Below, in pieces: positions 1 to 10,334 of a stretch of DNA of 64,000 bases. Under the pieces are notes generated by a model. That model ran no database searches, was not told where the DNA came from, and saw only the letters and a program-made list of their open reading frames with translations. The DNA comes from Fragilariopsis cylindrus CCMP1102 (lineage: Eukaryota > Bacillariophyta > Bacillariophyceae > Bacillariales > Bacillariaceae). Each line of letters begins with the position of its first letter. The first letter of the stretch is position 1. The DNA is taken from the NCBI GenBank assembly GCA_900095095.1, contig FMBT01000323.1, forward strand, positions 124,001-188,000, in the 5' to 3' direction. The position numbers and the translations under genes were made by a program.

Positions 1-2649
1 TACGTCGAATTAATGCATATACTAAATGCGTATTACCATGATATTGATATTGTATAACATTATTAAATACCTCAAGGAGTAATGCTAAATGTCTATGTGC
101 ATTTTCACCACTATATAAAAATTTCGGACTGGAAAATAATTCAAATAAATTCACTAATTTGACAGCTGCAACTAATGACATCGATCTCCAGTACGGTGAT
201 ACGTTACATATGATTGTTAGAAAACAACTATATAATGGTACTAATTTATAGGCACCATTTACCACTAATTTATGTAATGTAATTGCTAATAAATCATGAT
301 GACCACCACTAAATAATGGCAAATCACTTGGTAACTTCTTGGTAAATGGTTTATTTAATGCCACACCAAACGATCGTTCACCACTTAATTTTAATAAACA
401 AAATGTACATATATGTACTAAACCAATTTGTGCTGGATCACGTCTTGATTTATACATCAAGAAACATATTGGTACCACTAAATCATTTATATTACATTTG
501 GTTAAGACATGATTCATAAATAATGGATTTTCTTCTAAAAATTTCCATAATAATACTAATAATTCTTGAAAACATTCTAATTTCGTAGAACTGTTTGGTA
601 AATATGTTGATTGGGGTTCATAAACATTTTTTAATAAACGAACAAAACCATTAAAAATAAAATCTAATTCTTGTACTGTATCAATTCTTGCCATTAAATT
701 TCGAAATAAATTAAAACCACCCTTGGAGGCAATATCAAATTCTACTAATGGTTCACCTTTAACTGGATCAATGATTGGTTCCGGATTACCCGGCAATCCA
801 CAATCTAATAAGACACATAATACTTGTGCGGACAATTCTACTAATTTAATATGTGAATCACTAAACCCAACATTCGCTGGATCAAATGTTAATACCGTAT
901 TTAATAAGGAATAAAATAAACAGACAGCATTGGGTGCATCAGCAGCCGTTGCAACTGCTAACCATCGACTCGCCAGTGGATTGTATTCATCGGCTGGACT
1001 AAATAATGGATCACAACAGGCTGCTAATAATAAACGTAGCACTTCAATTCTATTTTTATCATATTTACGGGTGGTGCCATCATATCCTAATTGATTGGGA
1101 TGTATCCCGGATCCGGAGGCCCAGACAATCGAGGATGGACGTGGTACTAATGATACACCCACTTCGACAATTTTAATTTGATCTAATCCATGTACAGTCG
1201 ATCGTAATTCACGATCTTCTTTGGTATCCGATCGACGAAAGGCATTTGGTTTACTTGTACCATCCTTTTTATTCTTATTTGTGGGTGATGATCCTGATGA
1301 TCCTGTATCAATTTTATTTTCATAAAAATCACATGTAAATTGTGGAAGGAATAACATATGCATAGCAGCATGTACAACTAATAATGCTAATGGTTCTTGT
1401 TCATCATCTTGTCCACCACCATTATTATTATTACCACCTATAGCCTTAATATTCTCATCAGATTTACCAAGACTACTATTAGCAGCATTTGCTGCTTTTG
1501 CACCACCAATCATCAGTCCAATCTTTTCATCATCTGCTAAATCATCACTATTTGTACCCCAACACAATTGTTCCACTTGTTCATCCGCATCACCTAAATC
1601 ACCTGCATACACGTACGATGAAATGAATTTTATATAGTAAATGGAAAGAAGGAGAAGAGACAGAAGAAACATATTAGGTTAGATATAGGAAAGTGGGTTT
1701 TGAATAATTGATAGTATGAGTAGAATTCGAGACGGAGAAAGAGGGGGGGAGGAAGCATCATCACAACCACGGCGATGGATGACTTGACATTGCTGTTTAT
1801 CCCGACACGAGTAGAATTAAGTAAGACGGAACATAAAACTTCAAATAGGAAGCAAGCAGGTATGAACGCGAAAGAGAGAGAGATAGAGTCTTGGTACAGG
1901 ACAGGACAGGCGTCAGCAAAAGAAGAAACTGTGGACCTGCATGCAAAAGCATGCCCATCGAGCTATAACCACGGCAGGCGGTAGCAGCATTCTTTCTTTT
2001 GTGTGTGTCGATTTGTCTTCCATCCATCTCTACCCTTTTAGAGAGAGAGAGTCAGTCTATCATGTGTGTGCGTACCACTTCCATCGCCTCTCAATTCTTT
2101 TCTGCTTATCTCTCTCTCTCTCCGTTCATGGCTTCTCCTTTTCCTCGTGTGTTGTTGTTTCGTTGGCTTTTTGCCACCTTCCGTGTTTCATGTCTCTTTC
2201 TCTCAAACACTCAGCCATCCTCAAAAAAACACTCAATTCGATTCTTCTTCTCTCTTTTGCTATTCTATTTTATCATTTTATCTTATTTTAGCATTCTATG
2301 ACATGCTTTTTCTTATTCTATATAACGTACCTTTTTCTAATAAGAATGGTAATATTCTTGTTAAGACACGAACACAATTTAAGGCTTGATCAAAGTAAAT
2401 ATTATACGGTGTTTCCACAATTTGGCATAATTGAGCAGTCGCTTGTGTAAATAATGTTGCAAGATTCGCAAATCGTTCATCTCTGAGTCTCCTTGCAGCT
2501 ATCGGTGGTATTAATTCAAACACTTCTTCACCTGAATTTGGTATCTTCCATAATTCATCCCAAAAATCAGCATCATCTGCTGAGACATCGACTTCAATTA
2601 ATGCGGTGACAGATTCACGAAATTTTTCACGTGAGGCAGAGGCACCCAT
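1..2649 (-). CDS. HID1: HID1 family protein (dymeclin-like, Golgi trafficking), 3' end outside window
   Basis: Members of this family are peripheral membrane proteins of the Golgi and trans-Golgi network with roles in vesicle and cargo sorting. The N-terminus (MGASASREKFRESVTALIE) and the stretches LATLFTQATAQLC, LNCVRVLTRILPFLLEK, TYLPNSSTKLECFQELLVLL, LSGERSFGVALNKPF and LLEVFNNVIQYQYHGN are the characteristic conserved blocks of HID1. A Gly at position 2 in MGASAS is a plausible N-myristoylation site. Exon 1 is 2649-2331 and ends TTAGAAAAAG before a GTACGT donor. A 728-nt intron covers 2330-1603, and exon 2 starts at 1602 after TATGCAG. The join is in phase (LEK-GDLGDADEQVEQL). Exon 2 stays open to base 1, so the C-terminus is missing. 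A low-complexity Asn/Gly insert sits near 1410-1440. It is transcribed divergently from the MIT-like gene at 3512. Confidence 0.9.
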
Positions 2650-3511
2650 CCTTCTTTATTGAATACTTATTATGGAATTAAATCAAGATGTGTAAATGAA
2701 TCTTTTTTGTTAAAGTCGGAATGATTTGATTTGATTTGATTTGATTGTCGCTTCCTTCTACTATTTTCTCTAATTCGAAAACTTTTTGAATTGAATTTCG
2801 GTGTACAGTTATATACTTGTCTTGTCTTGTCTTTCACTTCTTAATTTTGTTGAGCAAAAGGGAGTTGGAGAGTGTGTTGCTTTTGTCTTGTTTGCCACTA
2901 CTGTCGCCAGAAAAGCTGTCGTTGTTGTTGTCGTCTACTATCACAAAATTTCGTCTTTGTTTTGTCATATTACCGGTACACACACCAATGTTGCTTTTTA
3001 GCGGCGATTCAAAGTAATGAAAGCAAAGCAAATATGAGCGATTTTGCGAGCAATCATCGTTATATACGATATACATAATATATATATAAATTTTGATGGA
3101 CGCGCGTGAACATTTTTTTTGGAAGTTGGACGAGATTGATTTTTTAATGTTCAAGCCATTAAACACAGCGTATGTGGAGGGAGATAAGATCCACATACCG
3201 GTAATCAAAACTGACACACATACATAATCACATAATAGAAAATCTTCGTTCCTTGAGAAAACCATCACACGATATAGCGATCGACATCTTAACCCAACCA
3301 CGCTTAACTCTCTCTCTCTCTCTCTCTCTCTCTCGTTTCAATTCCCAAATTCATCTACAGTACTTCACGTCATTGATTCTGTACTGTACTCATTCAATCA
3401 ACCGATAAACACACACTTCACATTTAATAACAAATAAAGAATATTCGTTCGGAGTGTACTTATTTCCTACCCATTACCTACGCATTCGATAAGCAATTAG
3501 ACAAATACAGT
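2650..3511. promoter_or_regulatory. Shared intergenic region between divergent genes, with CT microsatellite
   Basis: This 860-nt stretch separates the minus-strand HID1 start from the plus-strand MIT-like start, so it must hold both promoters. No defined element could be identified by eye. A (CT)n tract lies at about 3307-3334, some 180 nt upstream of the MIT-like start. Similar CT/AG tracts occur near other genes in the window (10230-10257, 20828-20842, 23093-23119). Short reading frames here are of low complexity and are not supported as genes. Confidence 0.4.
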
Positions 3512-4873
3512 ATGCCGTCGAATAGTAGTAAAGTACTACTAGATCAAGTTATTCGATTACTAGAAATTGCAACAAAATTAGAAAAATCTGGTGGTGGTCG
3601 TCATCGGATTGAAGCTGCAACAAAATATTATGAAAGTTGTTATTTAATGAGACAAATATTAGCAGCAGGTGATGCTAGTGGTGAAGGATCATCGTCAGAT
3701 TCTTCTACGATTAGTACAACTTGTCGACGTTTACTTGAAGATAAAATCAAACACTATACTAAGGTTGCACAACGATTATATTTTGATGATTCTGCAAGTA
3801 TTGCTGCGGGAGGAGGTCCAGCACCAACATCAGTTATTATTAGTTTACTTGATGATGTTGTTTCAGTTTTAACATCCACAAATCATCCCTTAGAACAACA
3901 ACATCCCTCATCATCGGATCCTTTTACAGCTACACTGCCACAACAACAACAATATTTTCATCCTCGAAATGTTCCGACAACTACAACAACAACAACAAGT
4001 ACAGCTGTAGCAACAACACGATCCAATCCTTCGACGTTATTACAACTACCAGTAGTAACAACTACTATCGTTCGTAGAGGTGGTGGCCGTGAAACAGTAG
4101 GTACAGTTAATAATAGGAACAACCCAGAATCGTTATCAAAGCAACAACAGCAACAACAACAACAACAACAACAATTACGACGACACTCTCATAATAATGA
4201 TAATAACAACAATGTCAGAACAACAGGAGCAAAACCAAGAGCAAGATTATCTAAATTTGCAAAAGTAGAAGCGGAACGTAAGATACATATTAAAATGAAT
4301 TTAGCTAATTCAAAATTAGGACAATCTATTGATCTTGATGAATATTATTATCAAAATCAACATCAAAACAACAACACTGATACTCCGAATGCTACGAATA
4401 TAATTATTATTGATTCCTATGTGGATGCATCTGAATTTTATTTAGATGCAATTAAATTAGCAGAAGATCATCAAAAGAAATATGATAGTAATAATAAGTC
4501 TCATTTGAAGTTATCATTATCATCAAAAGTTGATCCATGGCGGGGCCCGGGAGCATCCCCATCACCATCACCAATTGGTTCTGTTATACCAAAATTAAAA
4601 CATCTATTAATATCAGCATTAGATCGTGTAGAAACATTAAAGAAGAAAATGAAAAAAACAAATATAACTACAAAGATAATAACGAAAAAAACAATGATAA
4701 CACCACAACGATATAGTCGTTCTCCTCATCATTCGTCATATTCTAATCATCATCGAAATTATGATTTTATGGAAGAAAAAGAGCAGCTTTCGTCGTGCTT
4801 GTCATCAGCATCAGCATCATCGTCCCTACCATCATTATCGTTAACCGCTACCATTATTATTAACCAAAACTAA
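3512..4873 (+). CDS. MIT-like domain protein (453 aa), endosomal/ESCRT-type adaptor candidate
   Basis: MIT domains are three-helix bundles that bind ESCRT-III tails and link AAA ATPases or kinases to endosomal membranes. Residues about 5-95 have the layout of such a bundle: a first helix (LLDQVIRLLEIATKLEKSGG), a second (AATKYYESCYLMRQILAA) and a third (LLEDKIKHYTKVAQRLYF). A second, more diverged bundle may lie near residues 310-390, with SYVDASEFYLDAIKLAEDH and a last helix ALDRVETLKKKMKK. Between them is a long low-complexity linker with Thr and Gln runs (nine or ten Gln near 4141-4175) and Asn-rich stretches. It is a single exon; the ATG at 3512 is the first in frame. The MIT assignment is moderately secure for the first bundle and tentative for the second. 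The C-terminal Ser-rich tail is not conserved-looking. Confidence 0.6.
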   Translation: MPSNSSKVLLDQVIRLLEIATKLEKSGGGRHRIEAATKYYESCYLMRQILAAGDASGEGSSSDSSTISTTCRRLLEDKIKHYTKVAQRLYFDDSASIAAGGGPAPTSVIISLLDDVVSVLTSTNHPLEQQHPSSSDPFTATLPQQQQYFHPRNVPTTTTTTTSTAVATTRSNPSTLLQLPVVTTTIVRRGGGRETVGTVNNRNNPESLSKQQQQQQQQQQQLRRHSHNNDNNNNVRTTGAKPRARLSKFAKVEAERKIHIKMNLANSKLGQSIDLDEYYYQNQHQNNNTDTPNATNIIIIDSYVDASEFYLDAIKLAEDHQKKYDSNNKSHLKLSLSSKVDPWRGPGASPSPSPIGSVIPKLKHLLISALDRVETLKKKMKKTNITTKIITKKTMITPQRYSRSPHHSSYSNHHRNYDFMEEKEQLSSCLSSASASSSLPSLSLTATIIINQN

Positions 4874-5100
4874 GTAGATACCTGAAATGAATTGGGATGG
4901 GATGGGATGGGATGGAAGGGGGGAGCAAAATAAGAAATAAATAATTAAATAGTACATCTACTGTACAGTTACATATAATAATCAAACTACAATTACTTAT
5001 TTCTTTTTTTCCTTCACAGTAATAATTTTCTATTAAACTCCTTCCTTCCTGCCTTTACTTTACCTTACTTTATTCTACTTCATTCCTTCAACTTCATTCA
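4874..5100. other. 3' flank with GGGAT short repeat, no gene seen
   Basis: Directly after the MIT-like stop lies a short tandem run (gggatgggatgggatgg, about 4893-4912), then pyrimidine-rich sequence with ttcc/ttact steps. No coding potential or RNA gene was recognised. Confidence 0.5.
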
Positions 5101-5689
5101 AACTGGTCGGTGGCAGAATAATTAATTCCTACAGTCACTAAGTGTGCCATAGATAGGCAACTTTATATGTAGACACGCCAGGGGGGGGGGGGGGACTAAA
5201 TCCCCCTCTGTCATTTATCAGCATGTTGTGGATGAAAAATTCTTCACTACTGTATGATTTACCTCCAAATTTGTCTCTCTAGAATTATGGTTTTGTTTCG
5301 TCCATATGCCTGCTTACTTCTGTTTTTCTATTGTTGAATATTTGTTTTTGGTTGATAGGAATACACAGAACCTGCATGAGCCAAAAGTGGATCTCACAAG
5401 TGATATTCCAAGACAAAGGAGCTGGTGTTGTGTCATATTGTGTTCTAGCAACACAATCCAGCTGGCACTAGAACACCATTATAGGCCTGAGATACAGGCA
5501 CACCTCATCTAGAGGTGCCTTTGGCACAAATACACCTAGTCAGCCATAAGTGCTGGATGCTAAAGGCAGTAAATTTATTATTATTGCACCTTCCTGATAT
5601 TCCTTAGTCTGTTACAACACCTCCTGGTATCTCACACTGTAAACTCAACCACAACACACCTATCATCTTTTGTTGATTAATAGACTTTT

Positions 5690-5975
5690 ATTGCATCCCT
5701 CTTCTTCAACACAAACAACATCACATCCATCCATCCATCCATCTATCAACCATGGATGCAGCAATAAAGCAGGTATCATCTCTTGTTAGTTAATGGACTT
5801 TTATAGCATTCCTTTCCTTCAACACAAACAACAGCACATCCATACATCCATCTACCAACCATGGATGCAGCATTAAAGCAGGTATCATCTCTTGTTAGTT
5901 AGTAGACTTTATAGCATTACTTTCATAGTATTCCTTTTCTTCAACGCAAATAACAGCACATACATCCACACTGAA
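5690..5975. repeat. Three-copy tandem repeat, period about 114-122 bp
   Basis: The word TTCAACACAAACAACA recurs near 5704 and 5818, with a diverged third copy (TTCAACGCAAATAACA) at 5940. Each copy carries a CATCCATC-rich segment, and the first two also carry CAACCATGGATGCAGCA and AAAGCAGGTATCATCTC. Copies are diverged by scattered substitutions and small indels, so the array is not very recent. Confidence 0.85.
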
Positions 5976-6339
5976 TTTGGGTCTATATTAGCTAAAATCC
6001 ACTAAATATATTTTGCCCAAGGTGTACCATGTGAACCAGAGGCCCTGCTAATGGGGGATTTAGGTGGGTTAGTTTATTTTATGAGTATTTGTGCGGATGT
6101 TCCTGTCAAAATTGGTGTGGGATCGTTTTCCAACCAACAGTGACTATTTTAAGTACAGTCCTTGATTGGTTTTTGCCTTATAATATTTTTGCCTTATATA
6201 TTGTGGGTTGGGATGATGATACTTCCCATTCACAAGTAAGATGTCCTAGTGAGGACAGTGAATCAATTCTGTGTTCTAATTTACCTGGTGGTATGTATAG
6301 TAAGTTTAAATAATGAAAAAAATGTACGTATTTTGGACC

Positions 6340-7198
6340 ATATGATTTTTAATCAAAAATGAATACAAAATATCTCATTTGAAAGGGTTACAGAGGACAA
6401 CACCAGATGGGTCAGGTGCACTAGCATTCACATAGAGGACTAGAATATTGTGTTTGCCTCCTACAGCTTTTCTGTTCCTGTAGTTTTGGAATGATGTCCA
6501 TTTTGCTGTTGTGGAAGGCATACAAACAACAACATGATTTTTGATCAGAAATGAACACAAACTATCTCATTTGAAAGGGTTGCAGAGGACAACACCAGAT
6601 GGGTCAGGTGCACTAGCATTCACATAGAGTACTAGAATATTGTGTTTGCCTCCCACAGCTTTTCTGTTCCTGTGGTTGCAGAATGATATCCATTTTGCTG
6701 TTGTTGAAGGCACACAAACAACATGATTTTTGATCAAAATGAACAACAAAATATCTCATATGAAAGGGTTGCAGAGGACAACACCAGATGGGTCAGGTGC
6801 ACTAGCATTCACATAGAGTACTAGATTATTGTATTTGCCTCCCACAGCTTTGCTGTTCCTGTGGTTGCCGAATGATATTTATTTTGCTTGTGTGGAAGGC
6901 ACAAAAACAACAACATGATTTTTGATCAAAATGAACAACAAAATATTTCATGAGAGTGTTACAGAGGACAACACTAGATGGGTCAGGTGCACTAGCATTC
7001 ACATAGAGAACTAGAATATTGTATTTGCCTCCTACAGATTTGCTGTTCCTGTGGTTGCCGAATGATATTTATTTTGCTGGTGTGGATGGATGGCACACAA
7101 ACAACATGAGTTTTGATCAGAAATGAACAACAAAATATCTCATTTGAAAGGGTTGCAGAGGACAACACCAGATGGGTCAGGTGCACTAGCATCCATCA
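6340..7198 (+). repeat. Satellite array A, period 189-192 bp, four full units plus a partial
   Basis: The marker TATCTCATTTGAAAGGGTT or close variants begins near 6370, 6563, 6752, 6944 and 7136, giving periods of about 192, 189, 192 and 192. Each unit continues with CAGAGGACAACACCAGATGG, GGTGCACTAGCATTCACATA, TGTTTGCCTCC and TTTTGATCA. The same unit in the same orientation forms the larger array at 57.8-59.6 kb. Minus-strand reading frames of about 60 codons recur in the units but end at the same conserved TGA, so they are treated as by-products of the repeat. Confidence 0.92.
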
Positions 7199-7474
7199 TA
7201 CCCATACCTACAAGGTCCTCATAATGCTTAGGTCTCCATGGAGGGTATGAAGATATAGGGTTGCATTAACTACAAAATGGGCCATTTAGGCCCCAAAACA
7301 GGGGTTTCCACTTTTGTGTGCACCTAAGCTGGATCATCAACACAAAGCACCAAGAGTAAGTTACCTTTGGTAAATATGGTGCACCCCATCCATATATTTT
7401 GGAATGATTCACCTTTTTGAACTTACTGTATGTTCACAAAACACTGCAAATGGGCCATTTTTTGGGGTTATTTG

Positions 7475-7703
7475 ATGTGTGCAGTGTGTGAGCCTGCATT
7501 GTGAGATACCAGTAGGCTTACAAGACTAGGGAATACACCAGTTCTCCATCCAATAGGTCAATGGTAAACTTCTTAGCTTTTGTTTCCAAAAAAATGACTT
7601 TTTAGGTGTATATACTTGATGCTAAAGTTACTATTATATACTACACTAACAAATACTAGTAAAATGTGGGCATGATTTAGTTTCTATATTTGTATATTCG
7701 GGC
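7475..7703. repeat. Right end of repeat island A, inverted copy of the island B left end
   Basis: Read on the minus strand, this segment matches 57602-57800 on the plus strand over about 200 nt with modest divergence. The outermost part is best conserved (ATAGAAACTAAATCATGCCC in both), followed by GTTAGT, AACTTTAGCATCAAG and TATATACACC, and further in GGTATCTCACAATG. The match stops at about 7703 and 57602, which marks likely element ends. Confidence 0.85.
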
Positions 7704-8114
7704 ATTTTTTAGTTTTTATATAAATACCGTTAGTCGCTACACCCAGTCACGAATCACTTGCACGCCCATATGTTGTATTTGTTAACGCGAGTGTATTTGT
7801 TAAAAAAAATTGTTAAGGCGAGTAAACTGTACTCTTTTGGTACGCTTTTTGTACACTTTTGTACACTTTTGTTACACTTTTGCTTGGTACGCTTTTGGAT
7901 TTGTTAACTCGAGTGTTGTCATTTTTAAGTAATAGTCGATATGACTGATCTGACTGACTCACTCACTTCAGCCATCATGTACCAATTTATTACTACTGTA
8001 CTGGTCACAACAATCTTCCAATAAAGTACAGTACTTGTATTACCATCGAGTCTAAGCATATATGGTCGTAGTAGTTGCCGTCGCCAATGCATCAAAGTCT
8101 TCTTTCGCAATTTC
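7704..8114. other. Upstream region of the DUF2256 gene
   Basis: No gene was recognised. It contains direct repeats of TTGTTAA...CGAGTGTA/GTAA type (7775-7835, 7895-7920) and three copies of GTACACTTTTG/GTACGCTTTTG-like words at about 7840-7895. These may be promoter elements of the gene at 8115, but nothing proves it. Confidence 0.35.
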
Positions 8115-9152
8115 ATGATATCCAACCGTCGATTTGTCTTTGCCGCCGGTAATATCATCATCACTATTAGTTTTCATCTTTTAGGTGTAGCGGTCGCATT
8201 AAGAAGCAGCAGCTGCATCAGCAGTAGTAGTAGCCACGCTCTTTTATTACGATCTCCAGCTGCTGCTGTCAGAAGGAGGAGTAGCAGTGCCTCAATATTA
8301 TCGTCAAAGTATTTTCCTTCGTCGGCGTCGTCGTCGTCGTCATCACTGGCACCGTCACTGTCGCCGTTACCAAGTAGATATTATTCTACAACAACATCAT
8401 TAAATATGCGTAATCCGAAAACAGGTAAAACTATATCAAAACAAAATTTACCATCGAAGGTATGTGTTGTTTGTAATCGACCATTTACATGGAGAAAAAA
8501 ATGGGAAAAATGTTGGGATGAGGTAACAACTTGTAGTAAAAGTTGTAATGCGAGTAGAAAAAAAGAACAACAAAGTAATAAACAAGGAGGAGGAGTTATA
8601 GGAGACGACGACGATGAAGGGCTCAATAATACGGATTTGTCATCCACAACGACATCGACAGAAGCCGTACATGATAATAGTGACTCTAATGCAGAAGTAA
8701 TGACAAAGAAACAATTATTACGGAAACAACGGAAGGATGATACTAAAAAACAAAAACAAGAAAGACGTTTAAAAAGAGAAGGAAATGCATCACCCGATGT
8801 GGGTAGAAAATCATGTCAAATATGTTCAACGCCAGTGGATATGTTGATACGATGTACGATTGATGAAACACAACAATATAAAATGATCTGTGGTAAATGT
8901 TGGCCATCCATTTCTGGTGGTATAACAGATGGTAATTCCAACACACATCCCTATTATAATTATGGTGGATTATGGAAAAATAGAAATGCTGCTTCTAGTA
9001 AACGTATTGGTAATGGAAGTAACAATAACAAGAAAGGTAATAAAGGAACAACAACAATCGCAACAGAAGGAGAAGAAGACTATGATGATCAGGATATGAA
9101 ATTAATAAATGAAGAATTGAAAGATGCATTACATATTCAAACAACTGATTAG
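8115..9152 (+). CDS. DUF2256 zinc-site protein with N-terminal targeting region (345 aa)
   Basis: Residues about 108-150 (SKQNLPSKVCVVCNRPFTW, then RKKWEKCWDEVTTCSKSCN) match the short DUF2256 family, which in bacteria is usually a free-standing protein of about 50 residues. The CxxC plus CxxxC cysteines suggest metal binding; the function is not known. A second cysteine cluster follows at about residues 232-265 (CQICSTPVD, then MICGKCW), which is not part of DUF2256. The N-terminus has a hydrophobic stretch (residues about 8-29, ending GVAVA) followed by about 70 Ser/Arg-rich residues without acidic residues. That is what a diatom secretory or plastid-type presequence can look like, but no clear ASAFAP motif is visible. 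It is a single exon, and the ATG at 8115 is the first that keeps the hydrophobic segment. It converges on the DUF6824 gene downstream. Confidence 0.75.
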   Translation: MISNRRFVFAAGNIIITISFHLLGVAVALRSSSCISSSSSHALLLRSPAAAVRRRSSSASILSSKYFPSSASSSSSSLAPSLSPLPSRYYSTTTSLNMRNPKTGKTISKQNLPSKVCVVCNRPFTWRKKWEKCWDEVTTCSKSCNASRKKEQQSNKQGGGVIGDDDDEGLNNTDLSSTTTSTEAVHDNSDSNAEVMTKKQLLRKQRKDDTKKQKQERRLKREGNASPDVGRKSCQICSTPVDMLIRCTIDETQQYKMICGKCWPSISGGITDGNSNTHPYYNYGGLWKNRNAASSKRIGNGSNNNKKGNKGTTTIATEGEEDYDDQDMKLINEELKDALHIQTTD

Positions 9153-9217
9153 TATGATAATGACAATTCTATGACCAACATTTATTCCTATATACAGCAA
9201 TATCTATAACTACTCGT

Positions 9218-9272
9218 AAGAAGTATAGATATAGATATAGATATAGATATAGGACTAGATATAGATATAGTA
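9218..9272. repeat. TATAGA hexamer microsatellite between convergent genes
   Basis: The unit TATAGA (ATAGAT) repeats about eight times with one interruption (ATAGGACTAG). It lies in the 160-nt gap between the two convergent stop codons at 9152 and 9313. Confidence 0.85.
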
Positions 9273-9312
9273 ATAGGATAAGCGATATGTAGCATTATAT
9301 ATTGGATCTAGT

Positions 9313-10334
9313 CTATAGTGTCCATCGTCGCGTTCTTCGCATCGCAAGTACATAATGTGGATCAGTAGTAGTTTCCGTCGTTGGAGAAGACATTACAGAA
9401 CAAAGAAATCCAAGTGAAATGATATCACTTTCATCATCTTCATTGTAATCATCGCCCCACATCATATCCTCGAAGGTGTCGTTGTTGAGCGTGACTTCTC
9501 TGTTGTTTCTCTCATTCTCGTTCTCGTTCTCGTACTCGAAATATTGGTTGTCATGATCGTTGTCGGGATGTGGTTGTTCTGATTTGATACACGCAGTGGT
9601 CGTAGGTGTTCTTCCCGTTGTTGTTAACGCTGCAAATATTTGTCGTTGAGCCTTCATTAAGTCACCAACAACTACAGTAGAATCGCTCCCACCATCAAAA
9701 GAATTCGTCATACTATCAGAAGCATTTGTCGACGCGAACGATGGGGGTTTGAGATGTTGATGTTGAGGTTGATGTTGATGATGGTGGCTGTAATTGTAAC
9801 TATCGTTGTTGTCACTTTGCTGACTCATGGCAAGTACTAGATCAACGTTATCGAGAAGATCATCATCGTTGATTTCCATTTCATCATCGTTGATGTCAAT
9901 CATTCTTTGTCGTAGTTCTGGTTGTTTCTCTCGAAGCGCCTGTGATGTTTTCTCTGTTGCCTTTGCATCACCAATATCGTACCATAATTTATTTCGCTCC
10001 ACCAAGAATCGTCCCTGTTGGTTCCGAATGGTAGCTACAATAGAACGACTTATACTGGTTTTTTCCTCCTTTGTAGAGATTCGATACGTTTCCTTGTTTG
10101 AATCGATCAAATCACGATACCTTTTGTTACCTGGATGTCTTAGAGTAGCCTGATCAAGAATAAAAGTAAAACAGCAAGATTGAGTGAGACTTGTACTATA
10201 ATAAGCAGAATAGACAAAATAGTAACCTCTTAACTCTCTCTCTCTCTCTCTCTCTCATCGTTACTCACTCCACCTCGACCACAAAGAACATCGTTTTCGG
10301 TTTCATTCATAATTTCATTCATAATTTCATTCAT
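9313..10334 (-). CDS. DUF6824 domain protein (300 aa, two exons)
   Basis: DUF6824 is a domain of unknown function that is strongly expanded in diatoms. Exon 1 (10334-10269) encodes 22 residues ending NDVLCGRGG. A 119-nt intron (GTGAGT...GATCAG, 10268-10150) follows, and exon 2 starts at 10149 with ATLRHPGNKRYRDLIDS. The join is phase 0 and rebuilds the family hallmark DVLCGRGG..HPGNKRYR. The domain continues through EEKTSISRSIVATIRNQQ, GRFLVE, LWYDIGDAKATEKTSQALRE and ends near residue 90 with RQRM. The rest is an acidic, Asn/His-rich tail without recognised motifs. Three in-frame ATGs arise from a 12-nt repeat (ATGAATGAAATT), so the exact start is uncertain by eight residues. An upstream in-frame stop just before this repeat bounds the exon. 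Confidence 0.85.

Larger units (their letters stand above)
5100..7703. repeat. Repeat island A (composite repetitive element with satellite and terminal inverted-repeat-like end)
   Basis: This 2.6-kb stretch differs in base composition and word use from the gene-bearing flanks and has no convincing gene. In order it holds a poly-G tract of about 13 nt (5182-5194), a stretch at about 5595-5660 that resembles part of the island-B left end (shared words ATTCCTTAGT and CTGGTATCTCACA), a three-copy ~118-bp tandem repeat, a ~190-bp satellite array, a unique segment (7230-7470) whose words GGCCCCAAAACAGG and TTTTTGA also occur near 60410-60540, and a right end (7475-7703) that matches island B's left end in inverted orientation. 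No transposase was found, so the class is unknown. Confidence 0.75.

Noticed and set aside
1941-2389. Overlapping plus-strand frames inside the HID1 intron
   Set aside because: They are made of CTCT-type pyrimidine tracts and read as Ser/Leu/Phe runs; they fall entirely within or across a well-defined intron.
6375-6749. Two consecutive ~60-codon minus-strand frames in satellite array A
   Set aside because: Each is one repeat unit read from a non-ATG start to the same conserved TGA; treated as a property of the satellite and listed only as a low-interest finding.
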